Positions 1 to 7,619 of a stretch of 40,135 nucleotides of DNA are shown piece after piece. The DNA comes from CAYJDR01 sp964368965. Its GTDB lineage: Bacteria > Chrysiogenota > Deferribacteres > Deferribacterales > Mucispirillaceae. The notes beneath the pieces were generated by a model. The model worked only from the letters and a program-made list of their open reading frames with translations. It ran no database searches and was not told the origin of the DNA. The translations under genes were made by a program, and so were the position numbers. The stretch is from contig CAYJDR010000020.1 of the NCBI GenBank assembly GCA_964368965.1, forward strand, positions 1-40,135, in the 5' to 3' direction. The stretch's first letter is position 1. Every line of letters begins with the position of its first letter.

Positions 1-303
1 ATATGAGCTTAGCAGTAACCAATCTGTTTACTCCGTTGACTTCGTCATACTCGAGTAAACATTATCGCTAGTTGTTAGCAAGTTTACGAGCTTGCAAATA
101 GCCTAACTGTTTCTTGGAGCGATAGCGAACATAGTCTAGCTTAAGGCTGGATTACTTCGTCGCTTTGCTCCTCGTAATGACGTGCTAGACACTTTTTCGT
201 CATCGCATAGCAACGTGAAATAGAAATGTACGTTGTTTCCACATGGCGTACCCGATGCAATGCACAGAGGGAATAAAGTAGCGTGGCAACCTGATTTTAA
301 CTC
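1..303. repeat. Non-coding region rich in inverted repeats
   Basis: No credible gene lies here. The stretch holds several inverted repeats: TGTTTACTC 25-33 with GAGTAAACA 53-61; TATCGCT 63-69 with AGCGATA 118-124, enclosing GCAAG 78-82 / CTTGC 91-95; GTCTAGC 134-140 with GCTAGAC 184-190; and CAACGT 211-216 with ACGTTG 230-235. One arm region carries a widespread bacterial interspersed repeat (separate entry). The density of nested dyads suggests a composite dispersed repeat or structured RNA rather than a decayed gene. An open frame begins at 233 on the plus strand, but it runs into the aminotransferase on the opposite strand and looks like no protein I know. Confidence 0.6.
134..190. repeat. 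Interspersed hairpin repeat (GTCATTACGAGGAGC type)
   Basis: Read on the minus strand, 149-181 begins GTCATTACGAGGAGC and continues as a variant of the GTCATTGCGAGGAGC...GACGAAGCAATCC repeat, which from general knowledge is scattered through intergenic regions of many unrelated bacteria. It is bracketed by the 7-bp inverted pair GTCTAGC/GCTAGAC, so the full unit can fold into a hairpin. I infer a mobile or repetitive extragenic palindrome; there is no transposase nearby. Confidence 0.7.
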
Positions 304-330
304 AAAAAAATGGGGACTACTTGAGTCCCC
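304..330 (-). terminator. Rho-independent terminator of the aminotransferase gene
   Basis: The 7-bp stem GGGGACT (312-318) / AGTCCCC (324-330) has a 5-nt loop and is followed on the minus strand by a run of seven T (complement of 304-310). It lies 6 nt after the stop codon of the aminotransferase. Confidence 0.85.
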
Positions 331-336
331 TATAAT

Positions 337-1557
337 CTACTTATTAATCATTTCCTTTATTGCTTCTGCAACACGTTTTGTGCCCTCTTCAAGCACGTCA
401 ATTTCGCAGTATGAAAAGTTAAATCTGCCATATCTTTTAGCATTAACTAAATCAACGCAGAAAGTTGTAGCAGGTATAAATGCAACTTTTTTATCTAGTG
501 CTTTTATAGCTAACTCATTCACATCTATCCCTAATGCGCCGAAGTCTAGCCAGAAGAAGAAACCGCCCTCTGGTTTATGCCATGTGATACCTAGTGGTGC
601 AAGGTGGCGTTTAAAGCTTTCTTCCATTGCATCACGTTTTACAACATATTTTTCAAGTATTTTTGGTAAGTGGCTATCGAGGTACCCACGTTTGCAATAC
701 TCGTAAGCTAGTGCATGTGTGATTGTGCTTGAGCATAAGTCAGTTGTTTGTTTAAATACAGTTAACTGTTTAAGCATTTTTGCATCAGCTATCATCCAGC
801 CTATTCTTGTAGCTGGCGATAATATTTTTGAAAACGAACCAGCGTACATAATCATGCCTTCTGGATCGAAAGAATATACAGATGGAAGATGTTCGCCATC
901 ATAGCGTAGGTAGCCATATGGATCATCTTCAAATACTGGTATAGAGTATTTGCGAGATATTTCTGCCAACATTTTACGACGTGGTATAGACATCGAAACG
1001 CCTGCTGGGTTTTGGAAAGTTGGTATAGTGTATATCAATTTAACAGTTCTACCGCTGTCGGTGATTTTTTGGATAAGTGCTTCAAGGTCTTCAACAATCA
1101 TGCCGTCGCCGTCAGTTTGCACACATTCGAAAGTGGCACCATGGTTAGAAAATGCGCTTAATGCAGCAAGATATGTTGGGTCTTCCGTGATTACAACGTC
1201 GCCCTCGTTTAATAGTGCCCAACCAACTAAATCAAGCCCTTGTTGCGAACCAGTAGTTAAGATGATTTCATCAAGTTCTACAGTGCGCCCCATACGTGGA
1301 GAGCTCCACTCAGCTATAAATTGGCGTAGCTCTGGCATACCCTCTGTTATGCAGTATTGTAACACAGTTTCGCCATTAGTTTTCAATACGTCTGCACACT
1401 CAGCAAACTCATTCACAGGGAATACATCTGGGGCGGGCATACCACCGGCGAAAGATATCATACCTGGACGTGTGATAACTTTCAAAATCTCCCTAACTGG
1501 TGATGGTCTAGCACTTTTTGCTATATCACTTAAACAGTGTCCCCAATCGTTACTCAT
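337..1557 (-). CDS. PLP-dependent class I/II aminotransferase (2-aminoadipate/LysN-like)
   Basis: A fold-type I cytoplasmic aminotransferase of 406 residues, the usual length for the LysN/2-aminoadipate aminotransferase group. The PLP lysine is K244 in SFSKILSPATRIGW; N183 (FQNPAG), D211/D212, Y214 and R251 match the cofactor- and carboxylate-binding positions. The N-terminal ISFAGGMPAPDVFP stretch is typical of the MocR-related aminotransferase subgroup, but there is no DNA-binding domain, so this is an enzyme rather than a regulator. The ATG at 1557 has a strong AGGGGG ribosome-binding site. The gene is monocistronic, with its own promoter and terminator. The substrate cannot be read from sequence; aromatic, branched-chain or aminoadipate amino acids are all possible. 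Confidence 0.85.
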   Translation of the reverse strand: MSNDWGHCLSDIAKSARPSPVREILKVITRPGMISFAGGMPAPDVFPVNEFAECADVLKTNGETVLQYCITEGMPELRQFIAEWSSPRMGRTVELDEIILTTGSQQGLDLVGWALLNEGDVVITEDPTYLAALSAFSNHGATFECVQTDGDGMIVEDLEALIQKITDSGRTVKLIYTIPTFQNPAGVSMSIPRRKMLAEISRKYSIPVFEDDPYGYLRYDGEHLPSVYSFDPEGMIMYAGSFSKILSPATRIGWMIADAKMLKQLTVFKQTTDLCSSTITHALAYEYCKRGYLDSHLPKILEKYVVKRDAMEESFKRHLAPLGITWHKPEGGFFFWLDFGALGIDVNELAIKALDKKVAFIPATTFCVDLVNAKRYGRFNFSYCEIDVLEEGTKRVAEAIKEMINK

Positions 1558-1591
1558 TGTTTCCCCCTAATCATTCAATATAATCAATGAT

Positions 1592-1619
1592 TTTATACTG
1601 TAAAACGGTGTCTTGTCAA
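1592..1619 (-). promoter_or_regulatory. Sigma-70 promoter for the aminotransferase
   Basis: On the minus strand a consensus -35 TTGACA (1614-1619) is separated by 16 bp from -10 TATAAA (1592-1597), about 35 bp upstream of the start codon. Confidence 0.7.
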
Positions 1620-1815
1620 TACCTATAAGCTATATTTATAGTATTATTATGCCGTTTTGATAGCACTAGTGCGATTTAGGTGTGCATATATGTTTTTGTT
1701 GTATAAATTGTGCTAATGCTAGGCAGACAAACACGACAGAAGCGAGTTTACTTTAGCTTAGCGTAAATGAGCAATGGAGTGTGCAGTATAACAACGCAGT
1801 AGTGCGATTTAGGCA
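1620..1815. repeat. Intergenic region with a 13-bp direct repeat
   Basis: I see no gene. The sequence AGTGCGATTTAGG occurs at 1668-1680 and again at 1801-1813, with similar bases just before it (AGCACT and AACGCAGT). The two copies lie 133 bp apart between the aminotransferase promoter and the porin terminator. Their function is unknown; they may be ends of a small decayed repeat element. Confidence 0.45.
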
Positions 1816-1817
1816 AC

Positions 1818-1848
1818 AAAAAAAGGGTCACTCATAAGAGCAACCCTT
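1818..1848 (-). terminator. Rho-independent terminator of the porin gene
   Basis: Minus-strand stem AAGGGT (complement of 1843-1848) with ACCCTT (complement of 1823-1828), extended by G-T wobbles and a CTC/GAG segment, then seven T. It lies 28 nt beyond the porin stop codon. Confidence 0.85.
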
Positions 1849-1876
1849 TATATATTCAATCTAAATTAAATTCAGA

Positions 1877-2998
1877 TTAGAAATCGAAACGTAGTTGAGC
1901 ACCAGCTAAGATTTCGCTAGCGTCGCCAGCTTTATCGAAATCAGCAGCAAAGTAACCAACAGATGGTTTTAAAGTAAAACCTTTAGCTAAAGTTACAGGA
2001 ACTACAGCAGATACAGCGTAAGAAGTCTTATCGCCAGTTGACCAACCATCGTTAGAGTTCATTTGGTAGCCAGCCATTAATGCAGCTTTGATCATTGGGC
2101 TGATTGTGTAGCCGAACTCAGCAGCAGCACCAAAAGATGTAGTGCTTTCAATTTCGTTTTTACCAGCAACATAAACAGGAGCTAGTCCAGTAGCATCAAG
2201 ACCAGTTGCTGAAGTGTTCATGATTTTAGCAACACCAGAAGCGTCACCGTTTAGAGCCCAGAAACCTGTAGCTTGTACATACATGTCACCCATGTTGTAT
2301 TTAGCAAATGCACCAGCAACGATAGAGTTAGCTTCAACGATTCTTGCAGCACCAGCACCATCAGTTGCTTTGTATTGTCTGTGAGAGAAACCAGCGAAAG
2401 CATAGTATGACATATCACCAGCTTTACCTTCGTAAGATGCTTCAAAACGAGGTAAGAATTGCTCTTCAGCAGTTAAAGTAGCGTTAGTAACAACTAAAGT
2501 ATCAGTTTCAGCGATCATAGCTACTTGTAAACCACCATACATAGCGATTAACATTGGTGAACGGTCGCCAGCAGCAACACCGTAACCAGCTAAGCCGTTA
2601 TCTGTGTTCCAGATATCTGAAAAACGAACGAATACTTGAGCAATGTTTAATGTGTTACCAAGTTGAAGAGTAACGCCATTGTCCATTCTGTAACCAGCAT
2701 ACAAGTGACGTAGAGTCATGTTCTCGCCTACAGTAGCCTGAGTAGGGTTAGCACCCATTTCAAGTTTACCGTAAACTTGACCTAAGTCGAAGTTGAAACC
2801 AAAACGAGAGTTACCTTGCATACCGATGTGCAGAATGTCAGACTCAACTTTGTTAGTGCCTTCAGACATATCATAGTACAAGTTAGTACGAATAGAGCCA
2901 TAAATGCTCACTTTTTTGTCGCCACCTACTTCGATGTCGAATGCCATCGCAGGGACAGCTAATAAAACCATTAATAACGAAATTAGACCTTTTTTCAT
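1877..2998 (-). CDS. Outer membrane porin, beta-barrel
   Basis: A predicted 373-residue outer-membrane channel. The Met at 2998 opens a standard signal peptide (MKKGLISLLMVLLAVPAMA, cleaved before FDIEV) and has a GGAGG site 10 nt upstream. A longer frame starts at 3073 but would overlap the promoter, so 2998 is preferred. The mature protein shows alternating beta-strand pattern with many aromatic and glycine residues (VSIYGSIRTNLYYD, GYRMDNGVTLQLGN) and ends in GAQLRFDF, a C-terminal phenylalanine being the BAM recognition signal. Size and pattern resemble general trimeric porins, though identity to a named family cannot be judged by eye. It stands alone between a strong promoter and terminator, with a short leader, and is probably abundantly expressed. 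Confidence 0.85.
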   Translation of the reverse strand: MKKGLISLLMVLLAVPAMAFDIEVGGDKKVSIYGSIRTNLYYDMSEGTNKVESDILHIGMQGNSRFGFNFDLGQVYGKLEMGANPTQATVGENMTLRHLYAGYRMDNGVTLQLGNTLNIAQVFVRFSDIWNTDNGLAGYGVAAGDRSPMLIAMYGGLQVAMIAETDTLVVTNATLTAEEQFLPRFEASYEGKAGDMSYYAFAGFSHRQYKATDGAGAARIVEANSIVAGAFAKYNMGDMYVQATGFWALNGDASGVAKIMNTSATGLDATGLAPVYVAGKNEIESTTSFGAAAEFGYTISPMIKAALMAGYQMNSNDGWSTGDKTSYAVSAVVPVTLAKGFTLKPSVGYFAADFDKAGDASEILAGAQLRFDF

Positions 2999-3032
2999 TA
3001 TCTTACATCCTCCTTTTTTTGAATGTAAGATG

Positions 3033-3060
3033 ATTATACCAAAAAAAATGAATATTGCAA
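3033..3060 (-). promoter_or_regulatory. Strong sigma-70 promoter for the porin
   Basis: On the minus strand -35 TTGCAA (3055-3060) and a consensus -10 TATAAT (3033-3038) are 16 bp apart. Transcription would begin near 3026, giving a leader of under 30 nt with the GGAGG site. Upstream, 3061-3300 is AT-rich and I see no gene in it. Confidence 0.8.
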
Positions 3061-3301
3061 CTTTTTTTTTCACGCTTCATCAAACTTAGCAATGATTTAT
3101 AAGCTATTATGTTCCTTTTGCATTACTCTTTATACATCAAACTATCTAAGAATATCAATAGTTTCAAAGGATTTTCGATTAATATTCATTAATATTTCCT
3201 TAACACTTATTTCATCAAAAATTTACTAAATAAATATTAACGATAGCATTTTTTAACACTTTAAATGCGCCAATGCTAGTAACTTTATAACGCCGTCATA
3301 T

Positions 3302-3331
3302 AAAAACCCCTTACACTTCACATGCAAGGGG
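3302..3331 (-). terminator. Rho-independent terminator after the hslVU operon
   Basis: Minus-strand 9-bp stem CCCCTTGCA / TGTAAGGGG (3307-3331, one G-T pair, 7-nt loop) followed by five T (complement of 3302-3306). It closes the transcript that ends with the FG-GAP-like gene. Confidence 0.85.
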
Positions 3332-3362
3332 CCAAACTTATATACTATAGAATTAGTTATGG

Positions 3363-4976
3363 TTATTTAACAATATTTGCTATTGATATTATGCTTTTTT
3401 CACCGTCTTCAACGTCGCTACTTAATACAACAACGATTGCACCACTCTCGTTCAGCAATGCATCCGCCTCATAAACCGCTGGAGCAACACCAACTTTTGT
3501 ATAATCTAGCGAGTGTATTTCATCGCCAAATAGCATATATAGCGCCATATCAGATGTTTCGTAAGTATCTATACCCATCGCATTACGTTTAACAGGGATG
3601 TTGTTGGCTAATAAAAATTTACCACCGCCAACTTCTAATATACGTTGATAGATTGATAGCGCCCTTGTATGTGTGTTATATACAGGTGTTTCGTCGCCAT
3701 CTGCAGATTGCTGAGTATCAGTTTGCACTTCTGTAACATATAACAGCTTGTGTGATGTATCGCCAAAGTATGTATCCTTATAGACTGTCATATTATCTAA
3801 GCCAACCATAGTGAAGAAAAAACCATGGCTATCAAAGCCGATAATGTCTTCCGTGCTATCGCCGTTGATATCATACATGCCGAAGCCGTATAGCCTTGTA
3901 TTTAGTACACCTTCGATTTTCTCATAAATATACTCATCGCCATTATAGCCTACTTTATTAATATAGCCCGCAAAACTGCCTGTGCTATAGCCTTGTGATA
4001 TTAAATATTTTTTGCCACCTGTCATATATGTTCTAAAAAGTTGTGCATCATTTTCTTTTATGAAGTCAAACTCTGAGCCGTTGTATTCTGCAACATATGA
4101 TGATGCTTCGTCGTCTTCAATGTTTGATATGTATAGTTCGTCTTTGCCGTCGTTATCTACATCGTACAATTCAACATTGATTATATTTAAAAAAGATTCA
4201 TCAACCTCTTCAACAATTTCCAATGTGTTTTTTGCTACGTCGTATTTATATATGTATGCGTTAGTTAAAGTTGCAGCAGCAACGTATACGCCATTGTCGC
4301 CATATGGGTTGCCTATTGCGATTGATACAAATTCGTCGCTGAACTCATGCGTAGATGGTGCGCCATCTTTACTTACAAACTCAATGTCAAAATCTGCGGC
4401 ATCAGTAACTGTTGTAGCGAAAATTTCGTTATCCATAAAGTTGAATGTGCAATCTATTGTATCATCATTTGCATTACACGTTAGATGATAGTTTGCGCTA
4501 CTATCAGCAATGAAATCGCCTGCGTTATACATTAGTGATTGCAACAACAGTTTATCTGATGCGCTCAACGCTGATTCTATAACATCAATATGTATTGGTG
4601 TTGCTAAAGTGAGCTTATCTCCAACTTTTAGCTTATTATCGCCGTTAGCTTTAAGCGTAACACTTGCAACATTACCCCTAACATTAGTGACAGTTGCAAC
4701 ACCTACAACAAGCTTTTTTATACCAATCTTAGCTTTTGTAACAGGGTTTATAAGTGGCTCGCCGTCCCTTGATACGTCAAACTGCATACCGTTGAAAAGT
4801 TTCACATCAGGTGAGAATTGCACACTGCCAGCTGTCGAACTCTCAACAGTTGAAATATTCAATGACATATTGTTAAGCCAATTTTCTAACTTTTCCGTAA
4901 GCTCTGTATTGTTATTTGCAAACGCGTTTACAGATAAAACGCTTAACGCAATTATTAATAGCAACTTCTTCATCAT
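3363..4976 (-). CDS. Secreted FG-GAP/VCBS-like repeat protein
   Basis: A 537-residue exported protein of unknown role. MMKKLLLIIALSVLSVNAFA is a signal peptide. Residues about 50-130 (GMQFDVSRDGEPLINPVTKAK, then GVATVTNV and KLKVGDKL) resemble the FlgT C-terminal-type beta domain seen in several envelope proteins; I infer this from pattern only. The central region has two calcium-loop-like segments, YDVDNDGKDEL and YDINGDSTEDI, typical of FG-GAP/VCBS propeller blades. The start ATG has AAGGGG upstream and lies 14 nt after hslU, so it is probably cotranscribed with hslVU, an odd partner for a cytoplasmic protease. No enzymatic motif is visible. It could be periplasmic or surface-exposed; there is no lipobox. 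Confidence 0.7.
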   Translation of the reverse strand: MMKKLLLIIALSVLSVNAFANNNTELTEKLENWLNNMSLNISTVESSTAGSVQFSPDVKLFNGMQFDVSRDGEPLINPVTKAKIGIKKLVVGVATVTNVRGNVASVTLKANGDNKLKVGDKLTLATPIHIDVIESALSASDKLLLQSLMYNAGDFIADSSANYHLTCNANDDTIDCTFNFMDNEIFATTVTDAADFDIEFVSKDGAPSTHEFSDEFVSIAIGNPYGDNGVYVAAATLTNAYIYKYDVAKNTLEIVEEVDESFLNIINVELYDVDNDGKDELYISNIEDDEASSYVAEYNGSEFDFIKENDAQLFRTYMTGGKKYLISQGYSTGSFAGYINKVGYNGDEYIYEKIEGVLNTRLYGFGMYDINGDSTEDIIGFDSHGFFFTMVGLDNMTVYKDTYFGDTSHKLLYVTEVQTDTQQSADGDETPVYNTHTRALSIYQRILEVGGGKFLLANNIPVKRNAMGIDTYETSDMALYMLFGDEIHSLDYTKVGVAPAVYEADALLNESGAIVVVLSSDVEDGEKSIISIANIVK

Positions 4977-4990
4977 AAAACCATTACCCC

Positions 4991-6316
4991 TTACAGAATG
5001 TATCTGCTTAAATCTACGTTAGATGATATTTCACCTAGGTGCTCGCTTACATATGCCTCATCAATAACTATCTTACCAGACACATTTTCAGGTGCGTTAT
5101 AAGAAATATCCTCAAGCAGTTTTTCCATGATTGTATGCAAGCGCCTTGCGCCAATGTTTTCGTTAGTTACGTTCACTTCGCATGCTGTTTTTGCGATAGC
5201 GTTTATGCCACTCTCATTAAATTCTATATCAACACCGTCAGACTCTAACAATGCTGTGTATTGTTTAGTTAACGAGCTTTCAGGCTCAGTTAATATCCTT
5301 ACAAAGTCTTCATGCTTTAAGCTATCAAGCTCAACACGTATTGGGAAACGACCTTGTAATTCTGGGATTAAATCAGACGGTTTCGCAAGCGAAAACGCAC
5401 CAGCAGCGACGAATAAAATATGATCAGTCTTAACCATGCCATATTTCGTAGTAACTGTTGAGCCCTCAACGATAGGTAGTAGATCACGCTGTACACCTTC
5501 ACGAGAGATGTCGCCACCACCTTTGCCACTTTCCGCACGGTTGCAGACTTTATCTATCTCATCTATAAAGATTATGCCTGATTGTTCAACACGTTCAATA
5601 GCTTGTGCTTTTACAGCGTCCATATCTATCATCTTTGCTAGCTCTTGGCTCTCGATAATGCTACGCGCTTCTGAAACTTTTATCTTGCGCTTTTTGCTTC
5701 TGCCAGGGAACATATTTTTCATCATGTCTTGGAGATCAAAACCCATGTCTTGCGTGTTCATGTTTGACAATATCTCTACTTGCGGGCCTGGCTCGTCGAC
5801 GTTTATTTCAATAACTCTATCTTCAAGCTTGCCATCATTCAGCATAGTGCGGAACTTTTCACGGCTGTCGCTATCAGAGCCTTCCTCTGCATATGGTTGC
5901 TTTGGGAGTAGGATATCTAATATGCGCTCAGTTGCTGCGATGCTTGCTTTTTCTGTTAATATTTCACGTTGTTCTGCGCGCACTAGGTTAACGCCTATTT
6001 CGGCTAAGTCACGTATCATCGACTCAACATCGCGCCCCACATAGCCAACCTCAGTATATTTGCTAGCCTCTACTTTAATAAAAGGCGAGCCAGTTAAACG
6101 TGCAAGCCTTCTTGCGATCTCTGTTTTACCAACGCCTGTTGCACCTATCATGATTATGTTCTTTGGGGTAACTTCCTCACGTAAGCGCTCAGGTAGCTGT
6201 AGGCGCCTGTATCTATTGCGTAAAGCGATTGCAACGGCTTTCTTAGCGTTGTGTTGCCCTACTATATATTTATCTAGTTCTGCTACAATTTGTTGTGGTG
6301 TCATATTTGCCGACAT
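4991..6316 (-). CDS. hslU: HslU, ATPase subunit of the HslUV protease
   Basis: The AAA+ unfoldase that feeds proteins to HslV in the cytoplasm. It is 441 residues, normal for the family. The Walker A motif GATGVGKTE begins at residue 58; the Walker B motif IIFIDEIDK lies near residue 250 and is followed by the GGGDISREGVQRDLLP segment typical of HslU. The I-domain lies between them. The C-terminus ends DLSRYIL, the tail that inserts into HslV to activate it. The ATG follows the hslV stop by one base and its GAGGAA ribosome-binding site lies inside the hslV end, so translation is coupled. Confidence 0.97.
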   Translation of the reverse strand: MSANMTPQQIVAELDKYIVGQHNAKKAVAIALRNRYRRLQLPERLREEVTPKNIIMIGATGVGKTEIARRLARLTGSPFIKVEASKYTEVGYVGRDVESMIRDLAEIGVNLVRAEQREILTEKASIAATERILDILLPKQPYAEEGSDSDSREKFRTMLNDGKLEDRVIEINVDEPGPQVEILSNMNTQDMGFDLQDMMKNMFPGRSKKRKIKVSEARSIIESQELAKMIDMDAVKAQAIERVEQSGIIFIDEIDKVCNRAESGKGGGDISREGVQRDLLPIVEGSTVTTKYGMVKTDHILFVAAGAFSLAKPSDLIPELQGRFPIRVELDSLKHEDFVRILTEPESSLTKQYTALLESDGVDIEFNESGINAIAKTACEVNVTNENIGARRLHTIMEKLLEDISYNAPENVSGKIVIDEAYVSEHLGEISSNVDLSRYIL

Positions 6317-6317
6317 A

Positions 6318-6854
6318 TTATAGTTCCTCTATCGTTATGTTTGTGTTTGTATAAATGCAAATGTTGCCTGCGATTGTGATTGATTTTTCAGCGATATCTC
6401 TAGCAGACATATCAGTATTTTCTGCAAGCGCCTTAGCAGCTGCAAGCGCATAAGCACCACCAGAACCTATAGCTGTGATGCCATCATTAGGCTCAATAAT
6501 ATCGCCATTGCCTGATAGTTGGTACATGCTATCTTTGTCTGCTACTATCATCATCGCTTCTAGGCGGCGTAGGTATCTATCACTACGCCAATCTTTCGCG
6601 AGTTCAACAGCTGCACGCCCTAAGTTATTGTTATATGTGTTGAGTTTTGCTTCAAATCTTTCCATTAACGTAAACGCATCAGTAACAGAGCCTGCAAACC
6701 CACATAAAATTGTGCCGTTTGCTAACGTACGTACTTTTTTTGCGTTATCTTTCATAACTGTACTGCCTAACGTAACTTGACCGTCGCCAGCTAGCGCTAC
6801 ACGGTCGCCACGCTTGACAGCAACAATCGTTGTTGCTTCTATTATTTGTGACAT
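6318..6854 (-). CDS. hslV: HslV, peptidase subunit of the HslUV protease
   Basis: A threonine protease related to the proteasome beta subunit. After a seven-residue leader (MSQIIEA) the mature enzyme would begin TTIVAVKRG, with T8 of the precursor as nucleophile. The pattern GDGQVTLG, then GFAGSVTDAFTL, GNGDIIEP and AIGSGGAYA matches HslV throughout, and 178 residues is the normal length. The ATG has GGAGG 7 nt upstream. It is the first gene of hslV-hslU-(FG-GAP protein) and is divergent from the LPS gene set starting at 6975. Confidence 0.97.
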   Translation of the reverse strand: MSQIIEATTIVAVKRGDRVALAGDGQVTLGSTVMKDNAKKVRTLANGTILCGFAGSVTDAFTLMERFEAKLNTYNNNLGRAAVELAKDWRSDRYLRRLEAMMIVADKDSMYQLSGNGDIIEPNDGITAIGSGGAYALAAAKALAENTDMSARDIAEKSITIAGNICIYTNTNITIEEL

Positions 6855-6895
6855 TTAATTCCTCCATTGAAAAACATCGCTATATTAACAAATAT

Positions 6896-6924
6896 TTTAT
6901 AGATATTCCATTGTTTTTTGCTAA
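6896..6924 (-). promoter_or_regulatory. Candidate promoter for hslVU
   Basis: Minus-strand -10 TATAAA (6896-6901) with a weak -35 TTAGCA (6919-6924) at 17 bp spacing. No CIRCE- or heat-shock-like operator is apparent to me. Confidence 0.4.
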
Positions 6925-6935
6925 AGTTAACAAAA

Positions 6936-6964
6936 TTGTTTGATTTATTTGTAAATGATATATA
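6936..6964 (+). promoter_or_regulatory. Candidate promoter for the LPS genes; would give a nearly leaderless mRNA
   Basis: -35 TTGTTT (6936-6941), 17 bp, -10 TATATA (6959-6964). The start codon at 6975 is only 10 nt beyond the -10 and no ribosome-binding site precedes it. Confidence 0.5.
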
Positions 6965-6974
6965 CACTTAGTTT

Positions 6975-7619
6975 ATGAAACTAAAATATAAGATTATATC
7001 AACCATAATATACCATGCTGTTACACTATATTGCAAAACATGGCGATTTAAACTACACAACTACTCACACCTAAAGGGATTGCTCGACAACAAAACAAAA
7101 GTTGTTGTCGCACTATGGCATGACCAACTAGTACCACTTACGTTCAGCCATAAAGATAAAAACTTTGTGACTATCGCATCAGATTCAAAAGATGGCTCAT
7201 ATATCACCTACATATTAAAAAGGTGGGGCTTCCATGTTGGGCGTGGCTCGTCCACACGCATGGGTATAAAGGCAGCACTCGGCGCTATCAAACTTGCTAA
7301 ACAAAATTCATCACCTTGCGCTGTTACCATTGACGGCCCACTTGGACCAAGACACGTTGCAAAAAATGGCGCAGTTTTCATAGCTAAGCAACTCGATTGC
7401 GTTATTATTAATGCTGTTGTTAACGTAAAATGGCGTGTGAGGTTTAATAGCTGGGATAGGTTTGTGCTACCACTACCGTTTGCAAAAATTGACGTATATT
7501 TGAGCGACCCTATGCACGTATCTGACGATTGTAGCGAGCAAGTGCTTGCAGATGATACCGAGCGCATGCAAAAAGAAATGGAAAAAATGACAAATGAATT
7601 TTCTACTAATATTTTATAG
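6975..7619 (+). CDS. Lysophospholipid acyltransferase-like protein (DUF374 family)
   Basis: A 214-residue protein of the DUF374 branch of the acyltransferase (LPLAT) superfamily, often found beside lipid A genes. The HxxxxD-type catalytic segment appears as ALWHDQLVPL, near residues 46-55, and the family signature TIDGPLGPRHVAKNGAVFIA follows at about residues 117-136. The first 25 residues are weakly hydrophobic and could be a membrane anchor. It overlaps waaA by 26 nt, which supports a role in lipid A or core assembly such as transfer of an acyl chain; the precise reaction for this family is not established to my knowledge. No Shine-Dalgarno sequence is visible. Confidence 0.8.
   Translation: MKLKYKIISTIIYHAVTLYCKTWRFKLHNYSHLKGLLDNKTKVVVALWHDQLVPLTFSHKDKNFVTIASDSKDGSYITYILKRWGFHVGRGSSTRMGIKAALGAIKLAKQNSSPCAVTIDGPLGPRHVAKNGAVFIAKQLDCVIINAVVNVKWRVRFNSWDRFVLPLPFAKIDVYLSDPMHVSDDCSEQVLADDTERMQKEMEKMTNEFSTNIL

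Noticed and set aside
233..706. 157-codon plus-strand frame opposite the aminotransferase
   Set aside because: It mostly overlaps the well-supported minus-strand gene and its terminator; composition looks like an antisense shadow.
950..1570. 206-codon plus-strand frame inside the aminotransferase
   Set aside because: Entirely antisense to a gene with intact catalytic motifs and no ribosome-binding site of its own.
6475..6780. 101-codon plus-strand frame inside hslV
   Set aside because: Antisense shadow of a highly conserved gene.
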